From positions 49,930 through 113,929 of the forward strand of contig JBAZFB010000004.1 of NCBI GenBank assembly GCA_041653595.1: a stretch of 64,000 bases of DNA. The letters run 5' to 3'. The notes under the pieces were generated by a model. The model worked only from the letters and a program-made list of their open reading frames with translations, did no database searches and had not been told where the DNA came from. Source of the DNA: Candidatus Omnitrophota bacterium. GTDB taxonomy: Bacteria > Omnitrophota > Gorgyraeia > Pluralincolimonadales > Pluralincolimonadaceae. This document shows positions 16,225 to 24,904 of the stretch, piece after piece. Position numbers and translations under genes: made by a program. Within the stretch, counting starts at the first letter, position 1; every line of letters starts with the position of its first letter.

Positions 16225-17166
16225 ATGGCTGTAATTAAACCCACGCGCGACGGATTCGGCGAGGCGCTGGTCGAGCTCGGGAGGTCCAACAAGGACGTCG
16301 TAGTATTGTCCGCGGACCTTACCGCTTCGGTGCGCGCCAATTGGTTCAGGGATAAATATCCGGAGAGATTCTTCGATTTCGGCGTGGCCGAGCAGGATAT
16401 GATATCCACTGCCGCCGGTTTCGCGTTGAGCGGCAAAGTCCCGTTCGCGTGCACGTTCGGCGTCTTCGCCTCGGGCCGCGCATGGGACCAGATACGGCTT
16501 TCGGTCTGCTACATGAATTTGAACGTCAAGATCGCGGGCAGCCACGGCGGGATATCGGTAGGCCCTGACGGCGCCTCGCACCAGGCGCTGGAAGAGATAA
16601 CGCTTATGCGCGTCCTTCCGAACATGACCGTGATCGTGCCGTGCGATTCCGAAGAGGCCCGCCTCGCGACACTCGCGGCCGCTTCGCATCCCGGACCGGT
16701 ATACTTAAGGCTTGGGCGCGAACCCTGCCCGGTAATAACCGACTATAAGGATACTTACAAGATAGGCAGGGCCCTGCGCATGGCCGACGGTTCCGATCTC
16801 ACTATAATAGGGACCGGTATTATGGTACATGAAGCGCTGAAGGCGAGAGACGACCTCAAGAAACAGGGAGTGTCGGCTCGAGTAATAAATCTCCATACGG
16901 TAAAGCCGATAGATAAGGAAGAAATAATAAAGGCCGCGAAGGAGACAAGGGCTATCGTCACCGCCGAGGAGCATACGATCGCAGGCGGTATGGGAAGCGC
17001 TGTCGCCGAAGTGTTGGCCGAGAATTGCCCGGTCCCGATGCGCATGGTGGGAATGAAGGACCGTTTCGGCGAATCCGGCGAGGCCCTTGAGCTCATGAAG
17101 TATTTCGGCCTTACCGCCGAGGGCATCGTGAAAGCGGCGCTTGAACTCCTTAAAACCAAAAAGTAA
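16225..17166 (+). CDS. Transketolase, C-terminal subunit
   Basis: Pyrimidine-binding and C-terminal domains (313 residues) of the split transketolase. Seen: early VVLSADLTAS, the FGVAEQDMISTAAGFA motif holding the catalytic glutamate, SHGGISVGPDGASHQ, and a C-terminal domain with IIGTGIMVHEAL and EEHTIAGGMGSAVAE. It starts directly after the N-terminal subunit and overlaps ispE by one base. The pair would supply erythrose 4-phosphate, xylulose 5-phosphate and ribose 5-phosphate; the last feeds PRPP synthetase (prsA) in this same region. Confidence 0.92.
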   Translation: MAVIKPTRDGFGEALVELGRSNKDVVVLSADLTASVRANWFRDKYPERFFDFGVAEQDMISTAAGFALSGKVPFACTFGVFASGRAWDQIRLSVCYMNLNVKIAGSHGGISVGPDGASHQALEEITLMRVLPNMTVIVPCDSEEARLATLAAASHPGPVYLRLGREPCPVITDYKDTYKIGRALRMADGSDLTIIGTGIMVHEALKARDDLKKQGVSARVINLHTVKPIDKEEIIKAAKETRAIVTAEEHTIAGGMGSAVAEVLAENCPVPMRMVGMKDRFGESGEALELMKYFGLTAEGIVKAALELLKTKK

Positions 17167-18026
17167 TGCCTATGATCAACCTGAAGCCTCCCGCGAAGAT
17201 AAATCTTTACCTTAAAGTCCTGCGCAAGCGGCCCGACGGCTATCACGATATCGAGACCGTCTTCGAGCGCATAGACCTCTGCGACGAGCTTACCCTGAAG
17301 CCGATACCCGAAGATATTGTGGTCAAATGCGATGACCCACAAGTGCCTTGTGATAAGCGCAACCTCATATACAGGGCCGCGCAGATGCTCAGGGAAAAAT
17401 GCGGAGTATTGGACGGGGTGGAGATGACCTTAAAGAAGAATATCCCGGTCGCCGCCGGGTTAGGCGGCGCCAGCTCGGATTGCGCCTACGCCTTGCGCGG
17501 CCTGAACGAGCTGTGGAACTTAAAACTTAATAAAAGTCAATTATTTGAGATAGGCGGCGCCATAGGGGCTGATGTCGCCTTCTTTTTGCTCGATTGCGGG
17601 AGAGCGATAGGCCGCGAAAGAGGCGAAATCCTCGAGCCGTTGCCCAAGGGCAACGGCTTTTGGTATCTCCTTGTGAATCCCGGGTTTCCGGTGCTGGCAA
17701 AAGAAGCCTATGAGGGCCTAAATTTGGGCTTGACTTCGGCCCCTTCTGATAGTAGAATTAACCCTGCTCGCCTCAAAGAGATAAGATTTGGGGGCCTTAA
17801 GGATCTTTTGTTTAATAGCTTGGAAGTCCCGGTTGAACGCAAGTTCAGCGCCATCTCCGAGATGAAATCTGCGATAAAAGAAGCGGGGCTCAGGTTTTCG
17901 ATAATGAGCGGCAGCGGACCTACTGTGTATGGGGTGGCTTCCGGTAAAGAGGAAGCTCTGGAAGCTAAGAGTAGGCTCATACTAAGGGAGGGCTGGCAGG
18001 CTTTTGTCGCGCAGACTTTGTGGTAA
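17166..18026 (+). CDS. ispE: 4-diphosphocytidyl-2-C-methyl-D-erythritol kinase
   Basis: GHMP-family kinase of the MEP isoprenoid pathway, phosphorylating CDP-methylerythritol. Seen: PPAKINLYLKVLRKRPDGYH at residues 7-26 with the catalytic-lysine region, the ATP loop PVAAGLGGASSDCAYAL (about 95-111) and the C-terminal MSGSGPTVYG motif. Length of 286 residues is typical. It starts within the stop of the transketolase gene. The order ispE, spoVG, glmU, prs, ctc, pth is conserved with Firmicutes, where ispE also lies just upstream of spoVG. Confidence 0.94.
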   Translation: MPMINLKPPAKINLYLKVLRKRPDGYHDIETVFERIDLCDELTLKPIPEDIVVKCDDPQVPCDKRNLIYRAAQMLREKCGVLDGVEMTLKKNIPVAAGLGGASSDCAYALRGLNELWNLKLNKSQLFEIGGAIGADVAFFLLDCGRAIGRERGEILEPLPKGNGFWYLLVNPGFPVLAKEAYEGLNLGLTSAPSDSRINPARLKEIRFGGLKDLLFNSLEVPVERKFSAISEMKSAIKEAGLRFSIMSGSGPTVYGVASGKEEALEAKSRLILREGWQAFVAQTLW

Positions 18027-18085
18027 GCCAGTCATTTCTCGATCCCGCCGGGCGGGACTTCATCTGAGGTGGAAAGGAGCGGCAG

Positions 18086-18520
18086 ATGCAGATCACCGAG
18101 GTCAGGGTCTTCATGAAAGAGGGTCAGGATAGGAAGCTTAAGGCTTACGCCACGGTCACTTTCGACAATGCGTTTGTCGTCAGGAATATAAAGGTCATCG
18201 AGGGGCAGAAGGGCCTCTTCGTCGCGATGCCGTCGAGGAAGATGAAGGAACCCTGCCCTAAATGCAATTTTAAGAACGTAGTGCGCTCCAAATATTGCAA
18301 CAACTGCGGTTCCGCCCTGGATTGCATCGCCCGTCAGGCGGCGAAGAGCCCGGAGGACGAGGCGAAGGAACGCCAGGCGGAACACAAAGACATAGCCCAT
18401 CCTATCACGCTCGAATTCAGGGAGCTTATCCAGAAGAAGGTCCTGGATGCCTTTGATGCCGAGAAGAAGAAGGGTCCTGTCCCAGCCAAAGGGGCGGAGT
18501 ACGCAGAAGAAGAAGACTAA
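18086..18520 (+). CDS. spoVG: SpoVG-family RNA/DNA-binding regulator with inserted zinc ribbon
   Basis: SpoVG is a small nucleic-acid-binding regulator, usually about 85-100 residues. This one has 144. Residues 1-52 match the family (ITEVRVFMKEG, DNAFVVRNIKVIEG, GLFVAMPSRK) and residues from about 98 resume it (KDIAHPITLEFRELIQ). Between them, where Bacillus SpoVG has only a short loop, lies an inserted zinc ribbon with CPKC (Cys57, Cys60) and CNNC (Cys71, Cys74) and an extra Cys80. The tail is charged. A GGAAAGGAGCGG site precedes the start. Zinc binding could tune its affinity or allow redox sensing; that part is inference. The Firmicutes-like neighbourhood supports the assignment. Confidence 0.9.
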   Translation: MQITEVRVFMKEGQDRKLKAYATVTFDNAFVVRNIKVIEGQKGLFVAMPSRKMKEPCPKCNFKNVVRSKYCNNCGSALDCIARQAAKSPEDEAKERQAEHKDIAHPITLEFRELIQKKVLDAFDAEKKKGPVPAKGAEYAEEED

Positions 18521-18540
18521 CCGCTAGTTTTATTTTCTTC

Positions 18541-18614
18541 TGCCCGGTAGTGTAAGGGTAGCACACGAGAATTTGGATCTCGGCGTTGAGGTTCGAATCC
18601 TCACCGGGCAACCA
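18541..18614 (+). tRNA. tRNA-Gln (UUG anticodon)
   Basis: A 74-base cloverleaf with encoded CCA. The acceptor arms TGCCCGG (18541-18547) and CCGGGCA (18604-18610) pair fully, with the U1-A72 pair usual for tRNA-Gln. D stem GTG/CAC, anticodon stem CGAGA/TCTCG with loop ATTTGGA giving TTG, and T arm TGAGG-TTCGAAT-CCTCA are all present. It lies between spoVG and clpX with only about 20 bases on each side, so it may be cut from a longer message. Confidence 0.95.
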
Positions 18615-18631
18615 ATGCGAGGCGAATCGGA

Positions 18632-19888
18632 ATGACAGAGAGATGCTCGTTTTGCGGGAAATCCCGCGAAAAGGTCAAAAAATTGTTCTCAGGGCAGGGC
18701 GCGTATATCTGCGAGAGTTGCGTCAAGCTTTGCGGACAGATACTGTCCAGCGACGACGAAGAGGAGCTTAAACAGAAACGCGAGACCCGCGTCAAGGAAC
18801 TTTTAAAGCCCGCCGAGTTAAAGCGCCAGCTCGACCAATACATCGTCGGACAGGAGCGCGCCAAGAGGCAGCTTTCCGTTGCCGTATATAACCATTACAA
18901 ACGCATAGTCACGCAGGTCCAGAGCCGCGACGTCGAGTTCGAGAAGTCGAATGTCCTGCTTATCGGGCCGACCGGGTCCGGCAAGACGCTTTTGGCGAGG
19001 ACGCTCGCGAAGGTCCTCGATGTGCCGTTTGCCCTGTGCGACGCCACGCCGTTGACAGAGGCCGGTTACGTAGGCGAGGACGTCGAGAACGTGCTCTTGC
19101 GCCTCCTCCAGGCGTGCAATTACGACGTAAAACGCGCGCAGCACGGAATAATATATATCGATGAGATAGATAAGATAGGGAAGACCCAGGAGAACGTCTC
19201 GGTCACGAGGGATGTCTCGGGCGAGGGCGTCCAGCAGGCGCTGTTAAAGATCCTGGAAGGGACGACCGCCAATGTCCCGCCCCAGGGCGGCAGGAAGCAC
19301 CCTCAACAGGAATACATACAGGTCGATACGACCAACATACTTTTCATCTGCGGAGGGACTTTCTCTACCATTGACAAGATAATCGAGCGCAGGATAGGGA
19401 AGAAGACGATCGGCTTCAGCACATATCTCGAAGAGCCGCAGGCCAGCAAGGCCAAGAAGCTGGGAGACCTCCTTTCCCGCGTCGAGCCCGAGGACCTGTT
19501 GAAGTTCGGGATGATCCCGGAATTCGTCGGGCGCCTTCCGGTCGTCGCGACGCTCAACCCGCTTGACGAGAAGGACCTCGTTGAAGTCCTCATCAAGCCG
19601 AAGAATTCGCTGGTAAAGCAATATACGAAATTTTTCGAGATGGAGAACGTGAAACTTACGATCCCCGAAGATTCGCTTGTAGCGATCGCGAAAGAGGCCA
19701 TGCATAAAGGCACCGGAGCGCGCGGCCTGCGTTCGATACTCGAAGAGATAATGTTCGAAGTGATGTATGATATTCCGTCGCAGAACGAGATCGCGGAGTG
19801 CGTAATCACGCCCGAATGCGTCACGCGCAAGACCATGCCCATACTCATCTCGCGCGGCGAAGACAAAGACAAACGTAAAATAGCTTAA
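18632..19888 (+). CDS. clpX: ATP-dependent Clp protease ATP-binding subunit ClpX
   Basis: AAA+ unfoldase (418 residues) that selects and unfolds tagged proteins for ClpP. Seen: N-terminal zinc-binding domain (CSFCGKS and CESCVKLC, residues 5-36), Walker [25 protein letters not shown] pore loop 1, Walker [11 protein letters not shown], the sensor GRKHPQQEY region and the C-terminal small domain with [12 protein letters not shown]. The IGF loop (IGFST) that docks on ClpP is present at about residue 264. No clpP or tig lies beside it here, although those are usual neighbours; instead it is inserted between tRNA-Gln and glmU. Confidence 0.96.
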   Translation: MTERCSFCGKSREKVKKLFSGQGAYICESCVKLCGQILSSDDEEELKQKRETRVKELLKPAELKRQLDQYIVGQERAKRQLSVAVYNHYKRIVTQVQSRDVEFEKSNVLLIGPTGSGKTLLARTLAKVLDVPFALCDATPLTEAGYVGEDVENVLLRLLQACNYDVKRAQHGIIYIDEIDKIGKTQENVSVTRDVSGEGVQQALLKILEGTTANVPPQGGRKHPQQEYIQVDTTNILFICGGTFSTIDKIIERRIGKKTIGFSTYLEEPQASKAKKLGDLLSRVEPEDLLKFGMIPEFVGRLPVVATLNPLDEKDLVEVLIKPKNSLVKQYTKFFEMENVKLTIPEDSLVAIAKEAMHKGTGARGLRSILEEIMFEVMYDIPSQNEIAECVITPECVTRKTMPILISRGEDKDKRKIA

Positions 19889-19904
19889 GGGATAAGAGCA
19901 CAAA

Positions 19905-21176
19905 TTGAGCGGCTTCGGTTGTGTGATCCTTGCCGCCGGCAAGGGAACGCGTTTCTATTCCGATATACCGAAAGTCCTGCATGACCTGAACGGGAAACCC
20001 GTCCTTCAGCATGTCCTGGACGCGGCGTCGGCATGCGGGTTCGAAAAGCCGGCCGTCGTGATAGGCCGCGGGGCCGGAGAGATCGGGCGTTTCCTTAAAG
20101 GTAAAGCCAGGCCCGTCGTCCAGGAGAGGCAGCTAGGCACGGCGGACGCGGTAAAGTCCGCGAAGAAAGAATTATCGCGGTTTGATAACATCGCGGTCCT
20201 TTACGGCGATGTCCCTCTCGTAAAGAAAGAGACCTTACGGTCTTTGGTAAGGCAGCATAAGGCTTTCGCGTCTTCCTGTACGGTCCTGACCGTCGAGATG
20301 GAAGACCCGTCCGGATACGGCAGGATCATCCGCGGGATATCAGGCGGCGTGGAGGCTATCGTTGAGGATAAGGAGGCGACGGCGGAAGAGAAGCGGGTCC
20401 GCGAGATAAACGTCGGGCTCTATTGTTTCGACCGCAAAGACCTTTTTGAAGTCATTGACAGGGTGCAGAGATCGAAGGTCAAGAAGGAATTCTACCTGAC
20501 CGACGTGATCGCTATCCTTCTGGAAGACGGCAGGAAAGTCGGCGCATTCAAGACCGGCGATCCCGATGAGTCCATCGGGATCAACTCGAGGGCTGATTTG
20601 GCTAAGGCATATTCGATATTGAACCAAAGGAAAATAAAAGAACTTACCGGCGGGTCGGTCACCGTATTGGACCCGGCGACGACATTCATATCGCCGGAGG
20701 CGAAGATCGGCAGGGACACGGTAATATATCCCTTTACCTTTATCGAGAAGGATGTGGTCATAGGCAAGCGCTGCTCGATAGGGCCGTTCTGCAGGTTAAG
20801 GCCCGGCACGGCCATCGGTGACGGCGCCGAGATCGGGAATTTTGTCGAGATCGTCCGTTCGAAGATCGGCTCCAAGTCGAAGGCCAAGCACCTGACTTAC
20901 CTCGGCGATACCGTCGTCGGCAAAGGCGCTAACGTGGGATGCGGCACGATAACGGCCAACTACGACGGGAAGAGGAAGAGCAAGACTGTAATAGGGGATA
21001 AGGCTTTTGTCGGGAGCGGCACGATACTGGTCGCCCCGGTCAAGATCGGGAACGGCGCCGCAACAGGCGCGGGAAGCGTCGTCTTAAAAAATAAAAACAT
21101 CCCGGCAGGGGCTGTCGTCGTGGGAGTGCCGGCGAGGATACTGGATAAATCCAAAAAGGCAAAGGGCAAAAGATGA
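19905..21176 (+). CDS. glmU: Bifunctional N-acetylglucosamine-1-phosphate uridyltransferase/glucosamine-1-phosphate acetyltransferase
   Basis: Makes UDP-GlcNAc, the precursor for peptidoglycan and lipid A. Seen: the N-terminal nucleotidyltransferase motif VILAAGKGTRFYSDIPKVLH, then QLGTADAV and LYGDVPLV, and a C-terminal left-handed beta-helix with hexapeptide repeats (IGRDTVIYPFTFI), plus KHLTYLGD and NYDGKRK of the acetyl-transfer site. At 423 residues it is slightly shorter than the E. coli enzyme. The start is TTG 19905 (MSGFGCVILAAG); no ATG is better placed. It overlaps prsA by four bases. Its product feeds lpxA, encoded later in this window. Confidence 0.94.
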   Translation: MSGFGCVILAAGKGTRFYSDIPKVLHDLNGKPVLQHVLDAASACGFEKPAVVIGRGAGEIGRFLKGKARPVVQERQLGTADAVKSAKKELSRFDNIAVLYGDVPLVKKETLRSLVRQHKAFASSCTVLTVEMEDPSGYGRIIRGISGGVEAIVEDKEATAEEKRVREINVGLYCFDRKDLFEVIDRVQRSKVKKEFYLTDVIAILLEDGRKVGAFKTGDPDESIGINSRADLAKAYSILNQRKIKELTGGSVTVLDPATTFISPEAKIGRDTVIYPFTFIEKDVVIGKRCSIGPFCRLRPGTAIGDGAEIGNFVEIVRSKIGSKSKAKHLTYLGDTVVGKGANVGCGTITANYDGKRKSKTVIGDKAFVGSGTILVAPVKIGNGAATGAGSVVLKNKNIPAGAVVVGVPARILDKSKKAKGKR

Positions 21177-22129
21177 AGAACAATAAGGAGATACTGGTAT
21201 TTTCCGGCAACGCGAATCGCGATCTGGCGAAGAAGATCTGCAACTACCTTAAGGTCCAGTTAGGCAACGCCCAGGTCGACAGGTTCAACGACGGCGAGGT
21301 AAGGATAAGGATCGCCGAGGACGTAAGGGGCCGGGACGTATTCATCGTCCAGCCGACATGCAATCCGGTAAACGACAATCTGATGGAATTATTGATAATG
21401 ATAGACGCCATAAAGCGCTCGTCGGCGAGGCGCATCACCGCGGTCATGCCTTATTACGGATACAGCAGGCAGGACAGGAAGGACCGCCCGCGCGTCCCGA
21501 TCACGGCGAAGTTGGTCGCCAACCTCATAACCGTCGCCGGCGCGAACCGCGTACTGACGATGGACCTGCACGCCGGACAGATACAGGGATTTTTCGATAT
21601 ACCGCTCGATAACCTCTTCGCGGTAAACACATTCATGAGGCATTTCGAGAAGATGCACCTTCCTAACCTCGTCGTAGTCTCGCCTGATGTCGGCGGCATG
21701 AAGATGGCGCGCGCTTACGCGAAGAAATTCAAGGCGGGCCTGGCTGTCGTAGATAAGAGGCGGATAAACGACAAGGAAGCCGAGGTAATGAATATAATGG
21801 GCGAGGTCAAAGGCAAGAACGTCTGCCTTATCGATGACCTCGTCGCTACGGCCGGGACCCTGGTAGAGGCGGTCGCGGCGCTCAAGAACGCCGGGGCAAG
21901 GAAGGTCTTTGCCGCGGCCACTCATGCCGTCTTGTCAGGGCCGGCCATAGAGAGGATAGAAAATTCCGAACTCGAGGAATTGATAGTGACCGACACGATA
22001 CCCATACCCAGGGAGAAGCTGATCCCGCGGATAAAAGTGTTATCGGTGGGGCCGCTTTTGGGACAGGCGATAGAGAGGATACACTACGAGAAATCGATAA
22101 GCACATTATTCGAGAAAGTGTACCAATAA
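21173..22129 (+). CDS. prsA: Ribose-phosphate pyrophosphokinase
   Basis: Makes PRPP from ribose 5-phosphate and ATP, used for nucleotides, histidine and NAD. Seen: LVFSGNANRDLAKKI near the start, YYGYSRQDRKDRPRVPIT (about 97-114), the catalytic flexible loop, and the PRPP-binding loop LIDDLVATAGTL (about 219-230). Length of 318 residues is standard for class I. It overlaps glmU by four bases and is followed by rplY, as in Bacillus. hisG and nadE in this window both depend on PRPP-derived metabolites, but they are on separate transcripts. Confidence 0.96.
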   Translation: MKNNKEILVFSGNANRDLAKKICNYLKVQLGNAQVDRFNDGEVRIRIAEDVRGRDVFIVQPTCNPVNDNLMELLIMIDAIKRSSARRITAVMPYYGYSRQDRKDRPRVPITAKLVANLITVAGANRVLTMDLHAGQIQGFFDIPLDNLFAVNTFMRHFEKMHLPNLVVVSPDVGGMKMARAYAKKFKAGLAVVDKRRINDKEAEVMNIMGEVKGKNVCLIDDLVATAGTLVEAVAALKNAGARKVFAAATHAVLSGPAIERIENSELEELIVTDTIPIPREKLIPRIKVLSVGPLLGQAIERIHYEKSISTLFEKVYQ

Positions 22130-22146
22130 AAGGAGAAAGAAGTTAA

Positions 22147-22860
22147 ATGGAACAGGTAAAACTGGAAGCTAAGGCAAGGAAGGAACTCGGCAAAGAAATA
22201 GTAAAGCGCGAACGCGTAAAGGGGATAATCCCCGCCGTCGTCTACAGGAAGGGCGAGAAGTCCATGCCGCTTTTCCTCGACAGGAAAGCGATGGATAAGG
22301 CGCTCCATACCTCGGCCGGAGAGAACGCCCTCATCAACCTCAAGATCGAGGGCGATGAGAAGGCGAAGGCCAAGACCTGCATCATAAAAGAGATCCAGCA
22401 TGACCCGCTGAGCGGCCACATATTGCACGTCGATTTCAACGAGATCTCGTTGACCGAGGAGATCAAGGTGAACGTGCCCCTCTCCTCGAAGGGCGAGTCT
22501 GTCGGCGTGAAACAGGAAGGCGGCGTGCTCGAGCATCTCCTCTGGGAGATCCAGGTCGAGTGCTTGCCTACCGATATCCCGCAGAAACTTGAGGTCGATG
22601 TCAGCAACATGAAGATAGGCGACGCGCTTTTCATAAAGGATATAGTCGCGCCTAAGGGCGTAAAGATCCTCAACGACCCCGACGTCAGGATCTTCGCGGT
22701 CGAGAAACCGATAGAGATCATGCCTGAGGAAGTCGCTGCCGCTGCAGAGACCGCTCCGGCCGAACCCGAAGTCCTGAAGCAGAAGAAACCCGAAGAGATC
22801 GCCGCGGAAGAGGCAGCTAAAGCCGCAGCGAAGGCCAAGGAGAAAGAGAAGAAGGAATAA
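22147..22860 (+). CDS. rplY: 50S ribosomal protein L25/general stress protein Ctc
   Basis: Binds 5S rRNA in the large subunit. This is the long (CTC) form of 237 residues: L25 domain at about 1-92 (KARKELGKEIVKRERVKGIIPAVVYRKG compressed: opening Lys/Arg-rich segment, then VVYRKGEK), followed by the TL5/CTC C-terminal beta domain (about 95-185, HVDFNEISLTEEIKVNVPL) and a low-complexity Ala/Glu/Lys tail (about 195-237). The tail is longer than usual. It follows prsA by 17 bases with an AAAAGGAGAAAG site and precedes pth, the standard order. Confidence 0.92.
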   Translation: MEQVKLEAKARKELGKEIVKRERVKGIIPAVVYRKGEKSMPLFLDRKAMDKALHTSAGENALINLKIEGDEKAKAKTCIIKEIQHDPLSGHILHVDFNEISLTEEIKVNVPLSSKGESVGVKQEGGVLEHLLWEIQVECLPTDIPQKLEVDVSNMKIGDALFIKDIVAPKGVKILNDPDVRIFAVEKPIEIMPEEVAAAAETAPAEPEVLKQKKPEEIAAEEAAKAAAKAKEKEKKE

Positions 22861-22871
22861 CGGTCAACGGG

Positions 22872-23450
22872 ATGAAAGTGATCATCGGCCTCGGGAATCC
22901 CGGGAAGAGATACGAAAAGACTCGGCACAACGTGGGCTTCATGGTTGCGTCCGCGCTGGCCGGCATCCACGGCATAAGGTTAAATACGAAGGCGTTCAAT
23001 TCGCTCATTGGAAGAGGCAGGATGTTAGGGGAGGAAGTGACCATAGCGCTTCCCCAGACCTATATGAACAGGTCCGGAGAGGCTGTCAGGGCGATACTCT
23101 CGCGCAGGAAGACCGAGCTTTGCGACCTGCTCGTTATCTGCGATGACGTCAACCTCTCTCTCGGGATCACGCGCATAAGGGCTGACGGCTCTGCCGGAGG
23201 CCACAACGGCCTCGCTTCAATAATAGAGTGCCTCGGAAGCGGCGATTTCGCGAGGCTTAGGGTCGGCATAGGCAAAGAAACGCAAAGCGCCGGCCTGAGC
23301 GGATATGTCCTCTCGACTTTCAAGAAATTTGAAGAAGCGATCCTAGACGAAGCAGTGGAAACTTCCGTCGATTGTTGCGAAACATGGCTCAAGGGCGGCG
23401 TAGAACGCGCCGCGACTCAGTTCAATCTGAAGAATAGAAAGGAAGGATAG
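22872..23450 (+). CDS. pth: Peptidyl-tRNA hydrolase
   Basis: Releases tRNA from peptidyl-tRNAs that drop off the ribosome. Seen: GLGNPGKRYEKTRHNVGF at residues 6-23 with the catalytic His20 and neighbouring Asn, PQTYMNRSGEAV, ICDDVNLSLG, and GSAGGHNGLASI. At 192 residues the length is normal. It ends immediately before rpsF with no spacer. The pth-rpsF-ssb-rpsR-rplI-dnaB order is widely kept in bacteria, so this is a core translation/replication operon. Confidence 0.95.
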   Translation: MKVIIGLGNPGKRYEKTRHNVGFMVASALAGIHGIRLNTKAFNSLIGRGRMLGEEVTIALPQTYMNRSGEAVRAILSRRKTELCDLLVICDDVNLSLGITRIRADGSAGGHNGLASIIECLGSGDFARLRVGIGKETQSAGLSGYVLSTFKKFEEAILDEAVETSVDCCETWLKGGVERAATQFNLKNRKEG

Positions 23451-23741
23451 ATGAAGAAATACGAAGGGCTTTTCATACTCAAACCGAACTTAAGCGATGA
23501 AGAATACGGGAAGCTGACCGCCGCTGTCTTAGAGGTCATCACCAAGAACGGCGGGAAGGTCGACGCTAAAGAGGAATTAGGGACCAGAGACCTCGCCTAT
23601 CCCATAAAGAAAGAGAAGAAAGGCCGCTACCTTTTGGCGTATTTTACCGCCGAGCCGCAGTCGATTGTGGCGATGGAGAGGGTCTATAAGATAAACGAAT
23701 CTGTCCTCAGGGCCGTCATCTTCATCCACGAAGCCCAATAA
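23451..23741 (+). CDS. rpsF: 30S ribosomal protein S6
   Basis: Small-subunit protein of 96 residues that binds 16S rRNA as a heterodimer with S18. Seen: KKYEGLFILKPNLSDEEYG at the start, DAKEELGTRDLAYPIKKEKKG in the centre (split here as DAKEELGTRDLAYPI then KKEKKG), and YKINESVLRAVIF near the end, all family-typical. The start lies one base after the pth stop. It is co-transcribed with its partner rpsR two genes downstream, with ssb between them. Confidence 0.95.
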   Translation: MKKYEGLFILKPNLSDEEYGKLTAAVLEVITKNGGKVDAKEELGTRDLAYPIKKEKKGRYLLAYFTAEPQSIVAMERVYKINESVLRAVIFIHEAQ

Positions 23742-23752
23742 TAGAGGTATCT

Positions 23753-24166
23753 ATGGCCAGCCTTAACAAGGTATTTCTGATCGGTAATCTGACGCGGGAT
23801 CCCGAATTGAGGTATATCCCGAGCGGGAGCGCGGTCACGACATTCACCGTCGCGGTCAACCGCGTCTATACGCAGCAGGGAGAGAAGAAGGAAGAGGTCT
23901 CTTTTATCAAAGTGGTCGTCTGGGCCAAGATGGCGGAGACGTGCGGCGAGTATCTTTCTAAAGGCAGCCCGGTCTTCGTCGAGGGAAGGATCCAGAGCCG
24001 CAGCTGGGAAACGCCCCAGGGCGAAAAACGCTCCGCGGTCGAAGTCATCGCCGAACGGGTGCAGTTCCTGGGACGGGCCAAAGGAACCAAACAGGAGGGC
24101 GGCCCGGAGGCCGAGCCTGCCGATACGCAAACCAACGCGCCATCCGGAGAGGATGCGCCGTTTTAA
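23753..24166 (+). CDS. ssb: Single-stranded DNA-binding protein
   Basis: OB-fold protein of 137 residues coating single-stranded DNA at replication forks. Seen: LNKVFLIGNLTRDPELRYIP at the start, VTTFTVAVNR, the VEGRIQSRSWE strand, then a short acidic, proline-containing tail ending GEDAPF, the tip that docks repair and replication partners. It sits between rpsF and rpsR, the usual place, and upstream of dnaB, so the operon joins translation and replication genes. The tail is shorter than in E. coli. Confidence 0.94.
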   Translation: MASLNKVFLIGNLTRDPELRYIPSGSAVTTFTVAVNRVYTQQGEKKEEVSFIKVVVWAKMAETCGEYLSKGSPVFVEGRIQSRSWETPQGEKRSAVEVIAERVQFLGRAKGTKQEGGPEAEPADTQTNAPSGEDAPF

Positions 24167-24194
24167 CCGAAAGTAAGGAGAGAACAGGCAGAAG

Positions 24195-24425
24195 ATGGAA
24201 AGAAGAGAAAAGAGGGTATACAGGAAGAAGGTCTGCAAATTCTGCGGAGAGAAGTTAAAGGCGATAGATTACAAAGACACGATGAGGATAGCGAAATTCG
24301 TCACGGAAAGGGGCAAGATCATACCGTCGAGGATATCCGGCAATTGCGCGAAACACCAGCGCATGCTCGCGAAGGCCATCAAGAAGGCGCGCCTCGCCGC
24401 GTTCATACCTTATACCTCAGTCTAG
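24195..24425 (+). CDS. rpsR: 30S ribosomal protein S18
   Basis: S6 partner in the small subunit, 76 residues. Seen: KVCKFCGEK near residues 13-21, the central [19 protein letters not shown] and [19 protein letters not shown] followed by [13 protein letters not shown], the standard S18 ending. The two N-terminal cysteines with the later NCAKH could bind zinc (the C+ type of ribosomal protein), which many lineages have lost. An AAGTAAGGAGAGAAC site lies upstream. Position after ssb is conventional. Confidence 0.94.
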   Translation: MERREKRVYRKKVCKFCGEKLKAIDYKDTMRIAKFVTERGKIIPSRISGNCAKHQRMLAKAIKKARLAAFIPYTSV

Positions 24426-24453
24426 GCTGTCCAAAATATAGAGAGGACGTTCA

Positions 24454-24903
24454 ATGGCGACAAAATTGATATTGTTGAAGGATGTCGATAACCTCGGGAA
24501 ATCCGGCGATATAATATCCGCAAGCGAAGGCTACGCGAGGAACTTCCTTTTACCGCGCGGCTTTGCTCTGTCGGCAACCGAGCAGAATATAAAGACGGCC
24601 GAAACCAACAAGAAACAGAAGGCCGAGGCGATGGAGAAGGAGAGGCAGGAAGCGGCCAGGCTCGCCGATGCCATCTCGAAAGTCTCCTGCACCATAGCCG
24701 TAGAGGCGGGAAAGGACGACAAGTTGTTCGGCTCGGTCACGAACATCGACATACAGAAAGCGCTGGAGGCCGAGGGCATAATCGTCGACAAGAAGAGGAT
24801 AGAGATCAAAGACCATATAACCCAGATAGGGATATTCCAGATCCCGATAAAACTGCACCAGGATATCACCGCTAACCTGAAATTATGGGTGGTCAAGAAA
24901 TAA
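24454..24903 (+). CDS. rplI: 50S ribosomal protein L9
   Basis: Large-subunit protein of 149 residues with two domains joined by a long helix. Seen: KLILLKDVDNLGKSGDII at the start, the N-domain signature GYARNFLLPRGFAL (about 30-43), the connecting helix rich in Lys, Glu and Ala (about 45-75), and a C-domain with GKDDKLFGSVTN and a strand ending IPIKLH. It binds 23S rRNA near the L1 stalk. It ends one base before dnaB. Confidence 0.95.
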   Translation: MATKLILLKDVDNLGKSGDIISASEGYARNFLLPRGFALSATEQNIKTAETNKKQKAEAMEKERQEAARLADAISKVSCTIAVEAGKDDKLFGSVTNIDIQKALEAEGIIVDKKRIEIKDHITQIGIFQIPIKLHQDITANLKLWVVKK

Positions 24904-24904
24904 C

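Noticed and set aside
18043..18059. Short GC hairpin (TCCCGC and GCGGGA) between ispE and spoVG as a terminator
   Set aside because: The stem is six bases with a three-base loop and no T-run follows; the gap is only about 60 bases.
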